Positions 6,106 through 14,571 of a stretch of 33,876 nt of DNA are shown piece after piece. A program made the position numbers and the translations under genes. Below the pieces are notes generated by a model. That model was not told where the DNA came from. It worked only from the letters and a program-made list of their open reading frames with translations, and searched no databases. Position 1 is the first letter of the stretch. Each line of letters starts with the position of its first letter. The stretch is from NCBI GenBank assembly GCA_027452145.1, contig DAIDHB010000225.1, positions 1 to 33,876 on the forward strand. The letters are read 5' to 3'. Source of the stretch: Planctomycetales bacterium (GTDB lineage: Bacteria; Planctomycetota; Planctomycetia; Isosphaerales; Isosphaeraceae).

Positions 6106-8025
6106 ATGGCGAGGCGAACCGACGGACTGGTGCTGCGGTCCTTCCGCACCCTGTTCGAGCAGGGAGTGATCGGCGAATTGACCGACGGCCAGCTCCTCGA
6201 GCGGTTCGCGACGGCCGGCGCGGATGATGGTGACGGTGACAGTGACGGTGACGGCGCGGCAGAGTCGGCCTTTGCGGCGATCGTCGAGCGCCACGGGCCG
6301 ATGGTCCTGCGCATCTGCCGGAACCACCTGCGCGATGCCAACGACGTCGAGGACGCGTTCCAGGCGACGTTCCTCGTGCTGGTGCAAAAGGCCCGGGCGT
6401 TGTGGGTCGAGGGCTCGCTGGGCCCGTGGATTCACCGCGTGGCCCGACGGATCGCGATCCGGGCCCGCGCGAACGCGGCGCGGCGCCGCGACCACGAGCG
6501 CCGCGCGGCCGAATCGCGGCCCGAACAGGCGGAGGGTCCGCCGGCGCGGGACGACGGCCTGATGGCGCTGGTGCACGAGGAGATCGACCGGCTGCCCGAG
6601 CGTTGCCGCGTGCCGCTGATATTGTGCGACCTCGAGGGCCTGACGCACGAGCAGGCCGCGCGGCACCTGAGCTGGCCTGTCGGTACGGTCAAGAGCCGGC
6701 TGATGACGGGCCGGAGCCGCCTGCGGGCCAGGTTGGTACGCCGGGGTGCGGCCCCGGCGGCGCTGGCCGTTCATGCGGCGCTCGCGGGATCCGGCTCGGC
6801 CGGGGCCGGACTGGCGGCGCTCGCCCCGACTGTTCCCGCTCTCGTTCCCACCTCACTGGTGCAGGCAACGATCCGCGCCGCGCGGCTGGTTGCTCAGCAT
6901 GCCGGTCATCCGGCGGCCGGGACCGTCCCGGCCGCGGTCGCCCTGTTGATGGAAGGAGCATACGCCACCATGAGCTTCACGAAGATCAAGCTCGGCCTGC
7001 TGGCCTGCGGGCTGGTTGCCGGCGGCGCGGTCGTCGCGGCGCAGCAGGCGCATCGGGATCCCCTGCCCTCATCCCGGCCGTCGCCATCGCGGTCGTCGGC
7101 CGCGAGCGTCGATGAGGCGCGATGGCCTCGGGCGTCATCGGCCCGCTCGAGGGCTGTGTACGACGACGATCCCGCCGTGGCCCGCGAGGTGGCCCGGCTG
7201 GACCTGGACCTGCTGGAGTCGGAGGTCGAGTTGCTCAAGGAGCGCGTGGAAAACGCCCTTCGGGAGATGGTCAAGGTGGAATCCCTCGGAGATCAGGGCA
7301 ACGAGCACTACGGCCCCGAGGAACGGGAGAGAGCTCGCGCCTCATATGAGGCGGCGCGGAGGGCGTTCCTCGAAAAGGCCGCCGAGGGCTTCCGGGCGAA
7401 GCGGATGGCCGACGGGGCCGAGGACGCGCCGGCGGATCGGGACAAACCGTCGGCCGCCGCGCCCGCGCCCGGAAATCCCCCGCCCACGGCTTCCTCGCGT
7501 GCCCCGGCCGCGGCGGTCGGCTCGGTCGACATGGACGCCGTGTTCAAGCGGTACGAGCGGGTGAAGCGCGTGGAGGACCAGCGGCGCGCCGATGTCGAGG
7601 ACCGGCGCCGCCAGATTGCCAGGCTCGAAGCCCAGGCCGGGGAAAGCTTCGACCTCCTGAAGAAGCTCGCGCCGCAAAGCGAAGACTACCGGCGCCAGGC
7701 CGATCGCCTGACCGAGATCAAGACGCGGATCGACGGCGAGCGGCAGGGGATGGAGCGGGAAATCTCGGCGCGGCAGAGCCGCGACGTGGCGAGCGTGCTC
7801 GAGGACGTCCGCGGCGTGATCGCCGAGCTGGCGCAGAAGCGCGGCCTGGATTTCGTGGTGAAGGTCTCATCCGACCCGCGCCCGGACGACAACCCGATGG
7901 ACGTGATGGCCGCGGCGAAGCGCTCGGTGATCTACGCCAACCCGCGCAATGATATCACCGAGGAGGTCATCCGCGAGCTGAACCGCCGCGATCGGGCGGC
8001 TGCGCACGGGGACAGGCGAAGGTAA
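6106..8025 (+). CDS. ECF sigma factor with C-terminal membrane helix and Skp/OmpH-like domain
   Basis: A 639-residue fusion. Residues about 57-125 are sigma region 2 (FAAIVERHGPMVLRICRN, then DVEDAFQATFLVLV), and about 155-210 are region 4 (LPERCRVPLILCDLEGLTHE, then VGTVKSRLMTGRSRLRARL). An Ala-rich linker follows, then a single hydrophobic helix at about 292-312 (IKLGLLACGLVAGGAVVAAQ). Residues 350-430 are strongly charged and probably coiled coil. Residues 471-626 resemble the OmpH/Skp periplasmic chaperone family: VGSVDMDAVFKRYERVKR at the start, a long charged helix, and the closing pattern VIYANPRNDITEEVIRELN. C-terminal extensions on ECF factors are known in planctomycetes; the OmpH-like identity is my reading of the motif pattern. 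The inferred topology places the sigma domains in the cytoplasm and the OmpH-like part outside. A Gly-Asp tract (residues 40-50) is encoded by a hexamer repeat. Confidence 0.85.
   Translation: MARRTDGLVLRSFRTLFEQGVIGELTDGQLLERFATAGADDGDGDSDGDGAAESAFAAIVERHGPMVLRICRNHLRDANDVEDAFQATFLVLVQKARALWVEGSLGPWIHRVARRIAIRARANAARRRDHERRAAESRPEQAEGPPARDDGLMALVHEEIDRLPERCRVPLILCDLEGLTHEQAARHLSWPVGTVKSRLMTGRSRLRARLVRRGAAPAALAVHAALAGSGSAGAGLAALAPTVPALVPTSLVQATIRAARLVAQHAGHPAAGTVPAAVALLMEGAYATMSFTKIKLGLLACGLVAGGAVVAAQQAHRDPLPSSRPSPSRSSAASVDEARWPRASSARSRAVYDDDPAVAREVARLDLDLLESEVELLKERVENALREMVKVESLGDQGNEHYGPEERERARASYEAARRAFLEKAAEGFRAKRMADGAEDAPADRDKPSAAAPAPGNPPPTASSRAPAAAVGSVDMDAVFKRYERVKRVEDQRRADVEDRRRQIARLEAQAGESFDLLKKLAPQSEDYRRQADRLTEIKTRIDGERQGMEREISARQSRDVASVLEDVRGVIAELAQKRGLDFVVKVSSDPRPDDNPMDVMAAAKRSVIYANPRNDITEEVIRELNRRDRAAAHGDRRR
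6226..6255 (+). repeat. In-frame hexanucleotide repeat encoding Asp-Gly
   Basis: Near-perfect GGTGAC/AGTGAC units encode the tract D-D-G-D-G-D-S-D-G-D-G between the N-terminal segment and sigma region 2. The unit is a multiple of three, so length changes would not shift the frame. Confidence 0.7.
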
Positions 8026-8120
8026 GCGTTCCCGCTGGACGCCGCCGCCAAATGCCTCGAAGGGGCCCGAACAAACAGCCCGGGACATGGTCCGGGGAAC
8101 CGGCGAAACCCTCGAAAAGG

Positions 8121-8182
8121 AGCCCTGAAGGGGCGCGACAAGGGATGGTCCGTGGCCGTCCTTGTGTCGCCCGTTCAGGGCT
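8121..8182. repeat. Inverted repeat between convergent genes, possible bidirectional terminator
   Basis: Two 23-nt arms (8121-8143 and 8160-8182) match at 20 of 23 positions and flank a 16-nt loop. The outer ends read AGCCCTGAA and TTCAGGGCT. It lies between the 3' ends of the sigma-factor gene (plus) and the VWA gene (minus). No T-run of six follows either arm, so it may be a dispersed palindromic repeat rather than a classical terminator. The rest of the 270-nt gap shows no gene. Confidence 0.6.
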
Positions 8183-8297
8183 TTGCCTCGGGGTGGGTGA
8201 CACGATGGCGGAGAGATGAGGGTTCGTATGGCGGTCCGGGGGCTGACGCCCAGGACCGCGTCCTGTCGCCCATTTCCTGGGCTTCCGGGACAGACTC

Positions 8298-10076
8298 TCA
8301 ACGCCCCGCCAGCCCCCTGGCCCGCTGCACGCCGGCGAGGAACTCGCGGCGGTAGCCGCCCGGGTCGCGGGCCGCGGCCGGACCGGCGATCTCCAGGACG
8401 CCCGCATACGTCAGGGTCCCCTTGTTCGCCGAGTCGCGCAGCAGCATCCCGAACCCGGCGACCGCGGCGGCGAACTTCAGGTCGGCCGACGCGTCGGCGA
8501 ACGTCCGGCCCGGGTCGGTCACGCCGATCTCCATCAGCCGGCTGGTGTCGTCGGCCGGCGGCTTGTACCGCAGCTTCACCGTGAACGACTCGTCGCTGGC
8601 ATTCCCCGACGCGGCCGCCTTCGTGTACTTCAACGGATCGATCCGGTTCGCCCCGTCGGGCGGGACCAGCTCGTAGAGCGCCGTCACGTGATGGCCGGCG
8701 CCGACCTCGCCCGCGTCCTTCGTGTCATCATTGAAGTCCTGGTGCGCCAGGATCCGGTTCTCATAGCCGATCAGGCGATACGCGCCGACCTTCGCCGGGT
8801 TGAACTCCACCTGGATCTTCACGTCCTTCGCCACGGTCACGAGCGTCGAGCCCATCTCCTCGACCAGCACCTTGTACGCCTCGCGGGGTGTATCGATGTA
8901 GGCATAATGGCCGTTCCCCTTGTCCGCGACCCGCTCGAGCGTCGCGTCCTTGATGTTCCCCATGCCGAACCCCAGGACGCTCAAAAACACACCGCTTTTG
9001 GCCTTGGCCTCGATCAGTTTTGTCAACTGATCGAGACTCGTGGTGCCGACGTTGAAATCGCCGTCGGTGGCCAGGATGACGCGATTGGTCCCGCCCTTGA
9101 GGAAGTTCTTGACGGCGACGTCGTACGCGAGCTGGATGCCGGCCCCGCCGTTGGTCGAACCCCCCGCGCGCAACTGCTCGATCGCGTCGAGGATCCGCGT
9201 CCTGTCCAGGCACGAGGTACTCGGGAGCACCAGGCCCGACGCGCCCGCGTAAACAACCAGCGCGACCTGGTCATTCTCGCCGAGCTGCTCCACCAGCCGT
9301 TGCAGGCCCCACTGCACCAGCGGGAGCTTGTTGGGCGTCTGCATCGACCCGGAGACATCAATCAGGAACACCAGGTTGCTCGCCGGCCGGCGGGACTGGT
9401 CGATGGGCCGCGCCGCGATCCCCACCCGCGCCAGCCGGTGCGCGGCATTCCACGGGCACCCCGCGACCTCGACGTGCACGGCGAACGGATCCTTGCTCGA
9501 GGAATCGGGCGGGGCGTCGTCATAGGGGAAGTAGTTCAGCAATTCCTCGATGCGGACGGCGTCGCGGGGCGGCAGCATGTTCTGGGCGAGATAGCGGCGG
9601 ACATTCGCATAGCTCGCCGTGTCCACGTCGATCGAGAAGGTCGACAGAGGCTCGGCGGTCGCCTGGTGGAAGGCGTTCTCGGCGATGGCGGCGTAGGTCT
9701 CGGTCTCGGCCTGGGGCGCCTTCTCGGCGGTCGTGGGCACCTCGGACTTCTGCTTGAGCGGAAGTTCCCTGCTCCAGAGGCTGGCGGAGAGCCCCGCCTT
9801 CTTGGCCTCGTGCGCGCCCCCCATGCCGCCCATCATGCCGGCGTAGCCGTCTCTCGGTACGTTGACGCCGGCCGCCGGGGCCGCACGCTTGGCCTGCGCC
9901 GACAGCTCGCCCGCGGCAAACGCGGGGGTACCCGCCGGGGCCGCATACCCGACCTGCGGCGGCTGGTCGCGAGCCGCGCGGTTCGGTTGGTCCTCTCCGC
10001 AACCTCCCTGGACCACGGCCATCGCGACGAGGGCCACGATGGATGACAGCCGCCTGGGCAGAGAAATGTCGCTCAT
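8298..10076 (-). CDS. VWA domain lipoprotein (YfbK-like, with DUF3520)
   Basis: A 592-residue exported protein. The N-terminus has basic residues, a hydrophobic stretch and the lipobox-like VQGGC with Cys26, so it is probably a lipoprotein. After a low-complexity linker comes the N-terminal domain typical of YfbK-type proteins ([20 protein letters not shown], then [10 protein letters not shown]). The VWA domain spans about residues 234-410 with the MIDAS motif D240-V-S-G-S-M. The C-terminal region (about 430-592) matches the DUF3520 extension of this family. VWA domains bind divalent metal and mediate protein contact; the specific role here is unknown. A perfect AAGGAGG (10083-10089, minus strand) lies 6 nt before the ATG. 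The gene is convergent with the sigma-factor gene. Confidence 0.9.
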   Translation of the reverse strand: MSDISLPRRLSSIVALVAMAVVQGGCGEDQPNRAARDQPPQVGYAAPAGTPAFAAGELSAQAKRAAPAAGVNVPRDGYAGMMGGMGGAHEAKKAGLSASLWSRELPLKQKSEVPTTAEKAPQAETETYAAIAENAFHQATAEPLSTFSIDVDTASYANVRRYLAQNMLPPRDAVRIEELLNYFPYDDAPPDSSSKDPFAVHVEVAGCPWNAAHRLARVGIAARPIDQSRRPASNLVFLIDVSGSMQTPNKLPLVQWGLQRLVEQLGENDQVALVVYAGASGLVLPSTSCLDRTRILDAIEQLRAGGSTNGGAGIQLAYDVAVKNFLKGGTNRVILATDGDFNVGTTSLDQLTKLIEAKAKSGVFLSVLGFGMGNIKDATLERVADKGNGHYAYIDTPREAYKVLVEEMGSTLVTVAKDVKIQVEFNPAKVGAYRLIGYENRILAHQDFNDDTKDAGEVGAGHHVTALYELVPPDGANRIDPLKYTKAAASGNASDESFTVKLRYKPPADDTSRLMEIGVTDPGRTFADASADLKFAAAVAGFGMLLRDSANKGTLTYAGVLEIAGPAAARDPGGYRREFLAGVQRARGLAGR

Positions 10077-10082
10077 GGAAAT

Positions 10083-10089
10083 CCTCCTT
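10083..10089 (-). promoter_or_regulatory. Strong ribosome-binding site of the VWA gene
   Basis: AAGGAGG on the minus strand with a 6-nt spacer to the ATG at 10076; it fixes the start of the VWA lipoprotein. Confidence 0.8.
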
Positions 10090-10618
10090 CAGCGCGCAAC
10101 GGGGCTGAACTCGACGTGGAATGACGGGACCGAAGAGAAATGGAAAAACCGCTCAGGCCTCTTGGCCTGACGCCGATCCGCCCGATCCGCCCAATCCGTC
10201 CGACTTGGTCGGGCTTTCCACCCCGACGCCGTTCCGAACCCGCCCGATCCGCCGCGTTCGGAACCGCGTCGGCGAGGACGCCCCGACCCCCTCCCGGGCC
10301 GGAAAGCCTCACCTGACGTGCGAATCCCTCTCTTCTCGCCGACGTGCCAAAACGTCGACGACCGACACGTCCTTTTCTTAGATGTTCCACGCGTCGATCG
10401 GTTCCTGCAAACCGCCGACGGGAGCAAAACAGCGCCGTGGCGACGAGAGACGCCCCGCATGCCCCCAACATCGGGCACACGATCGAATCGCCCATCTGCC
10501 CTTCGCCGACAGCGCCAAATCCATCGACTGGCGGGAATGTGCCGGTCCCGCGAATCTCGCCGGGAAAATTTAGGGAAAATGGCAAAAGAGAGGGAATAAA
10601 AACCAGGTTCGCGGCGTC

Positions 10619-10624
10619 TATAAT
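10619..10624 (+). promoter_or_regulatory. Isolated TATAAT box in an AT-rich island
   Basis: A consensus -10 hexamer in the context GGCGTCTATAATAAGG. No -35 element at 16-18 nt, and no gene follows closely, although the tandem array begins about 330 nt downstream. It could drive a non-coding transcript or be chance. Confidence 0.2.
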
Positions 10625-10957
10625 AAGGCGGTCAGCTCGTCAGCTCTTTGACAATACGGTCGTCGGTCATGAGGAGATGCCGCCCGGGAGGAACGCACGT
10701 TCCCGGGCGCGGGAGATCTCGGGGAACTCGCGCATTCGAGAGCACGCAGACTCGGATGGTGGCCTGCTGGCGCGGTTCCCCGGGGCTGCTCGTCGGCACT
10801 GCATCAATGCTGGCGTCAGGCGAGGAAGAAGGGTATATCATGGTCGCGCGCATGCCTGAAGACGCGCGTGCCATGCTCGGGTATGGGAAAGCATGGTTGA
10901 CTGCGTGGTCGTTTCTGCCGAGGAGTGAGCCGGCCCTGCTGGAGGGCGAAAAGATCA

Positions 10958-11184
10958 CGAACGAACCCAATCTTCACGGAGTCTTCACACTTCGGGGGCC
11001 GAAAGCGCGCGAACGAACCCAATCGGTGGGGTCCTCCCTGCTCCTCGGATGGTGGAAAGCGCGCGAACGAACCCAATCGACACGGCTTCTCCACATTCCT
11101 AGGGTGCGCGAATTGCGCGAACGAACCCAATCCGCGGGGGGTCTTCCTGTTCCTCGGATGGGAAATCGCGCGAACGAAGCCAAT
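10958..11184 (+). repeat. Degenerate tandem array, five units of 52-54 nt
   Basis: The core CGAACGAACCCAAT occurs at 10958, 11010, 11064 and 11118, and with one mismatch at 11171, giving spacings of 52, 54, 54 and 53 nt. Flanking sequence is partly conserved: GCG or GCGCG directly before the core, and TCCTCGGATGG-like sequence in several spacers. The conserved core is short and the spacers are related to each other, so it is not a CRISPR. Similar NEPN/RTNPI-type translated repeats are familiar from planctomycete genomes. No associated protein gene is adjacent. Confidence 0.75.
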
Positions 11185-11431
11185 CGCCCGGGGCTCTCGC
11201 CACTCCGCCAGATTCCTGAGTCCGGTGATGCGGCCGTGTGAGGTTGGTGAAATGGATGTCGGCGAGAAACGCCGGGTTGAACCGGCTGGCCGATTCGGCC
11301 CGGCGATCCGATCGGGGCCGGTCGGAAGACGGATCTCCCTTTTGCGGGGGGAACGCGTGGGCGGCGGGGACCGGGCGCCCACGGCTCGCCTGGTGACGGG
11401 TCACTCGTCTCTGACGCCTGCTCCTGCATCG

Positions 11432-12259
11432 TCAGCCGTCGAGCTCTCGGTCCCACACGCCCGGCGCGGTCGCGCCGGCCAGCGCGGGGGCGGGTCCGTC
11501 GGCGGGTTTATCCGTCCCTGACAGCCGCGAGCGCAAGGCGGCGAAGATCCGCTCCTGGTCCGCTCGGGACACCGAGTGCATCCAGAATTTGCTGCTCTCG
11601 AAGAGGGCGCGGCCCCAGCAACCCTCGACGAGGAAGTGATCCGGCCACTGGCGATCGTCGTGAATGATCTCGCCGCCCGCGACCCTGGTCCAGGGAACAA
11701 AGCTCAGCCGGCCCAGAGGACCGCTCCGCGCGCGAATGCCGCGGTCGTCGATCTCGCACAGGAGGATCGGCGGACGCCAGATGAGGTAAGCTCCGGCGGT
11801 GGTCAGAATCAGGCCCGCCGTGAAGAAAAGGGCGGCACCGAACCAGGGACCGGAGGACTGGCCAGGCGCGAGGATCAGGGCCACCATCAGAAGGATCAGG
11901 CCGTACAGGAGCAGCGAGGCACCCAGCGCGACGAAGGGGGTGCGCGACCGCTCGACCCGAACGGCGGGCTCGGCCTTCGGCTTCGATGAGGCGATCGTCA
12001 TCGGACCGCCAGGTTTGCCCCCGCCGAGCCGCTCAACGGACCTGTCGCGAACGACCACGCCAGCGCCGCGGAGAACTCGGCGCAGGACGGAACGCGTCGA
12101 GAGCCAGCAGACCATGCTGATGGCGAACACCACGGGCCCCTGGAGCTTGCCGGTCGGGACGTGCCGGCCCGCAATCAGCAGGATGACAAGCATGAGCGGT
12201 AAGGACGCCGGGATCGACGCGAAGTCGACGAACCGCGGTGAGACGCTACGCCTCGGCAT
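11432..12259 (-). CDS. Hypothetical membrane protein, four helices and a PH-like tail
   Basis: A 275-residue protein not recognised as a named family. Two hydrophobic helices lie near residues 18-32 and 41-60, then a basic linker, then two more near 108-130 and 138-162. The C-terminal part begins LLCEIDDRGIRARSGPLG and continues with a strand-rich segment including FVPWTRVAGGEII; this resembles the PH-like/YcxB-type tail that follows paired helices in many bacterial membrane proteins, but the match is weak. GGAGGA lies about 8 nt upstream of the ATG, and TAGAAT at 12288-12293 (minus) could be its -10 element. Downstream is the repeat-rich gap. Confidence 0.75.
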   Translation of the reverse strand: MPRRSVSPRFVDFASIPASLPLMLVILLIAGRHVPTGKLQGPVVFAISMVCWLSTRSVLRRVLRGAGVVVRDRSVERLGGGKPGGPMTIASSKPKAEPAVRVERSRTPFVALGASLLLYGLILLMVALILAPGQSSGPWFGAALFFTAGLILTTAGAYLIWRPPILLCEIDDRGIRARSGPLGRLSFVPWTRVAGGEIIHDDRQWPDHFLVEGCWGRALFESSKFWMHSVSRADQERIFAALRSRLSGTDKPADGPAPALAGATAPGVWDRELDG

Positions 12260-12724
12260 GGGAAGAATCCTCCGGTCTGGTTCGTTGGATTCTACCAGAA
12301 TCCGGCCGGCACATCCCGGTGGAATCGGGGTATCTCACGGGCAGGAGAGGCGGTCGGGCTTTCCAGCTCGACACCGATCCGAAGTCCGTCGGGCATTCGT
12401 GCCCGACGCGGTTCCGACTCCGCCCGATCCGCTCGGAACGGAGTCGGGCAAGACGGCCCGACCTACGATGCGGTTCCGAACCTGCCCGCCCGATCCGCTC
12501 GGAACGGAGTCGGGCAAGACGGCCCGACGGACTTGAAAGGCCCTGACGCCGGCGGGAAAGTAGGTCAGGCTTTCCAGCCCGACGGGACATTGGCGTCGGG
12601 TTGATGGATCGCGACGGCTCAGGCCGGGGAGTCTTGCCGTACTCGAGCGACTGGACACGGCGAGACGGATGCGGAAAAAGCTCGGACCCGGGACGGGGTG
12701 ATCGGCCGGTCCCGATGGTCCGGC
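12260..12724. other. Repeat-rich intergenic region
   Basis: A 465-nt gap between two minus-strand genes. It holds the presumed promoter of the membrane-protein gene (TAGAAT, minus, 12288-12293), a GTCGGGCA...TGCCCGAC dyad near 12388-12407, two identical 42-nt direct repeats, and a further relative ending near 12585. No gene is supported. Confidence 0.7.
12421..12528. repeat. Two identical 42-nt direct repeats with internal hairpin
   Basis: Copies at 12421-12462 and 12487-12528 are identical over 42 nt (period 66). Each begins CGCCCGATCCGCTCGGAACG and ends with the dyad GTCGGGC-AAGACG-GCCCGAC. A shorter relative of the same dyad lies at 19-40, and related GATCCGC/TTCGGAA sequence near 10.2 kb. 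When read as protein they give RAVLPDS-like strings, which mark a dispersed repeat rather than a gene. Confidence 0.75.
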
Positions 12725-13747
12725 TCAGTACGCATCCGCCCCGATCACCTCGCCGCCGGCGCGGGTGCCCAGCGCGTTCCAGGTGGCCATCGCCACGCCC
12801 GACTTCACGAAGCGGATCGATCCGTCCAGCAAGAGCACATTCACGCCGCCGGGGTGCATCGAGCTGGCCGCGATGAACGAGTCGACGTTGCCAAACGCCG
12901 CGCTCACCGCGCATGACGGCTGATTCGGCGTCATGACGTGATAGTACGGCCCGCCGCGGCCGGTGTCCTGCAAGGTCCAGTACTCGCCCTTGAAGTCCCA
13001 CAGCGGCGTGCTCGCGGCCCGGCACGCGGCCTGGTCGTTGATCGGTCCGCCGTTGGAATAGGAGGTGATCGTATACACCAGGTTCGGGCCGGGCGTGTTG
13101 TTCCCCGAGGTGCCTTTCACCCACTCGCCGAATCCCGCGGTGTTGCTGGTGCCATCCGTGATCGTCGCCATTCGCACGACGCTGCCAAAAAACGGGTTGC
13201 CGCCCAGCCACCACGCGGTGCCCGTCTTGCGCCCGGCGGTGTTCCAGCGATTGACCCCGCCGTTGACGGCGTAGTTCACCGTCGTGACCGGGGCCGAATA
13301 CCCCCCGGCGAGATTCTGGGTGCTGCCCGGGTTCGAATCCGACGGGCAAAGATAGCCCGGGATCGGAGTGGACATCACGGTCGTGTTGGCCGGAACCGCG
13401 GCGCCGTTCAGAACGTCGCCGATCAGGAAGTTGTAGGCGTCGTAGACCGCGCGCTGCTCCAGGTAGTTCGTCAGCCGCAGGTGGATCGAGGCCGTCTGCG
13501 GCACCCGGCCGCCGCCGGTCGAGTTCCCGTTGATGTCCACGCTTCCACAGGGCGGAAACGCGTCATAAGTCGTATGATACTGGTGCATCGCCAGGCCGAT
13601 CTGCTTCATGTTGTTGCTGCATTGCATGCGCCGGGCGGCCTCCCGCGCCGCCTGCACGGCCGGCAGCAACAGCCCGATCAGCACGGCGATGATCGCGATC
13701 ACCACGAGGAGCTCGATCAACGTGAACCCGCGACGAGTCCGACCCAT
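12725..13747 (-). CDS. DUF1559 prepilin-like protein (type II pseudopilin N-terminus)
   Basis: A 340-residue protein with a type IV prepilin-like start: short basic leader MGRTRRG, prepilin peptidase site before F8, then FTLIELLVVIAIIAVLIGLL and AVQAAREAARRMQCSNNMKQ. The C-terminal part carries the DUF1559 hallmark MHPGGVNVLLLDGSIRF and ends GGEVIGADAY. These proteins (also called SBP_bac_10 domain) are greatly expanded in planctomycetes; function is poorly known, probably surface or pseudopilus-associated. GGGAGG at about 13755-13763 supports the start. It stands alone here, without the small lipoprotein that accompanies the two other copies. Confidence 0.93.
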   Translation of the reverse strand: MGRTRRGFTLIELLVVIAIIAVLIGLLLPAVQAAREAARRMQCSNNMKQIGLAMHQYHTTYDAFPPCGSVDINGNSTGGGRVPQTASIHLRLTNYLEQRAVYDAYNFLIGDVLNGAAVPANTTVMSTPIPGYLCPSDSNPGSTQNLAGGYSAPVTTVNYAVNGGVNRWNTAGRKTGTAWWLGGNPFFGSVVRMATITDGTSNTAGFGEWVKGTSGNNTPGPNLVYTITSYSNGGPINDQAACRAASTPLWDFKGEYWTLQDTGRGGPYYHVMTPNQPSCAVSAAFGNVDSFIAASSMHPGGVNVLLLDGSIRFVKSGVAMATWNALGTRAGGEVIGADAY

Positions 13748-13929
13748 GAGCTGGCCTCCCTCCAGATCATTGTCGAATCGGCCCGGGACCGGACAGGAAA
13801 AAAGCGCCGGCGGGGCGATCCGGCGTCATCGAGAGGGCCGGCCTCGTCCGCTCGGGGCGGCGGCGGCAATGGATCCGTGGGGGGCTCGGACGGTCGACCT
13901 TGCCATCAGGCCCGGAGGAGATTGGTGAC

Positions 13930-14544
13930 GTGTCGCACGAGAACTCGGTGACGGTCTGGATCGACGGGGTCAAGGCGGGGGACGGCGACGATATCGCCCG
14001 GCTGTGGGAGCGGTACTTCGGCCGATTGGTCCGGCTGGCCGGGGCGCGGCTGCCGGCGAACGCGAGGCGGTCGTTCGACGAGGAGGATGTGGCGCTGAGC
14101 GCCTTCCGGGACTTCTGCGACCGCGCCGGGAAAGGCCAGTTCCCGCAACTGGACGATCGCGATGACCTGTGGCGGTTGCTGGCGACGATTACCGTGAGGA
14201 AGGCGCTCGACACCATGCGCCGCCAGTCGCGGCAGAAGCGCGGCGGCGGCCGGGTGCTGGGCGAGTCGGCGCTCGTGGGCAGCGACGGGTGCGGGTCCGG
14301 GGATGAGGGCGTGGTCGAGGTCCTCAGCCGCGAGCCCAGCCCCGAGGAGGTCGCGGGCTTCGCCGAGGATTATGCCCGGTTCCTCGAGCGGCTCGATGAC
14401 CCGACGCTCCGGCAGATCGCCCAGCGCCGGCTGGAGGGATTTTCGAGCGTCGAGATCGCCGCCGAGCTGAACGTCTCGACCAAGACGGTGGATCGCAAGC
14501 TCCAGCTCATCCGCGCGATCTGGAGCCGGGATCAGGGGGAGTAG
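13930..14544 (+). CDS. ECF sigma factor (Sigma70_ECF, PF07638-like)
   Basis: A 204-residue sigma factor of the planctomycete-rich ECF group. Region 2 covers DDIARLWERYFGRLVRLA to LDTMRRQSRQKR, and region 4 covers LDDPTLRQIAQRRLEGFSSV and then EIAAELNVSTKTVDRKLQLI. The frame is open from TTG 13900, but GTG 13930 is preferred: GGAGGAG ends 9 nt before it, and it gives the conserved beginning SHENSVTVWIDGVKAGD. It is followed after 27 nt by a Ser/Thr kinase, so the two are probably cotranscribed. By family precedent the kinase may act in the same signalling route as the sigma factor; that link is inferred from the gene order. Confidence 0.92.
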   Translation: MSHENSVTVWIDGVKAGDGDDIARLWERYFGRLVRLAGARLPANARRSFDEEDVALSAFRDFCDRAGKGQFPQLDDRDDLWRLLATITVRKALDTMRRQSRQKRGGGRVLGESALVGSDGCGSGDEGVVEVLSREPSPEEVAGFAEDYARFLERLDDPTLRQIAQRRLEGFSSVEIAAELNVSTKTVDRKLQLIRAIWSRDQGE

Positions 14545-14571
14545 CGGCGAGGGCCGGGGAGAGTATCCGCG

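Larger units (their letters stand above)
10090..11431. other. Gene-poor 1.3-kb region
   Basis: No convincing gene is visible. About 10170-10310 contains sequence related to the GATCCGC/GTTCCGAA repeats seen at 12.4 kb, including GTTCCGAAC and GTTCGGAAC in inverted order. About 10560-10630 is an unusually AT-rich island with GAAAATTTAGGGAAAATGG and a TATAAT at 10619-10624. A 53-nt tandem array occupies about 10950-11190. Open frames through the region are built from repeat units and have no ribosome-binding site or family signal. Confidence 0.65.

Noticed and set aside
10958..11184. CRISPR array
   Set aside because: The conserved core is only 14 nt, the intervening sequences resemble each other, and no cas gene is present.
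10648..11241. Possible genes across the 53-nt array
   Set aside because: The predicted peptides are the array units translated (RERTQS, ANEPN), with no ribosome-binding site.
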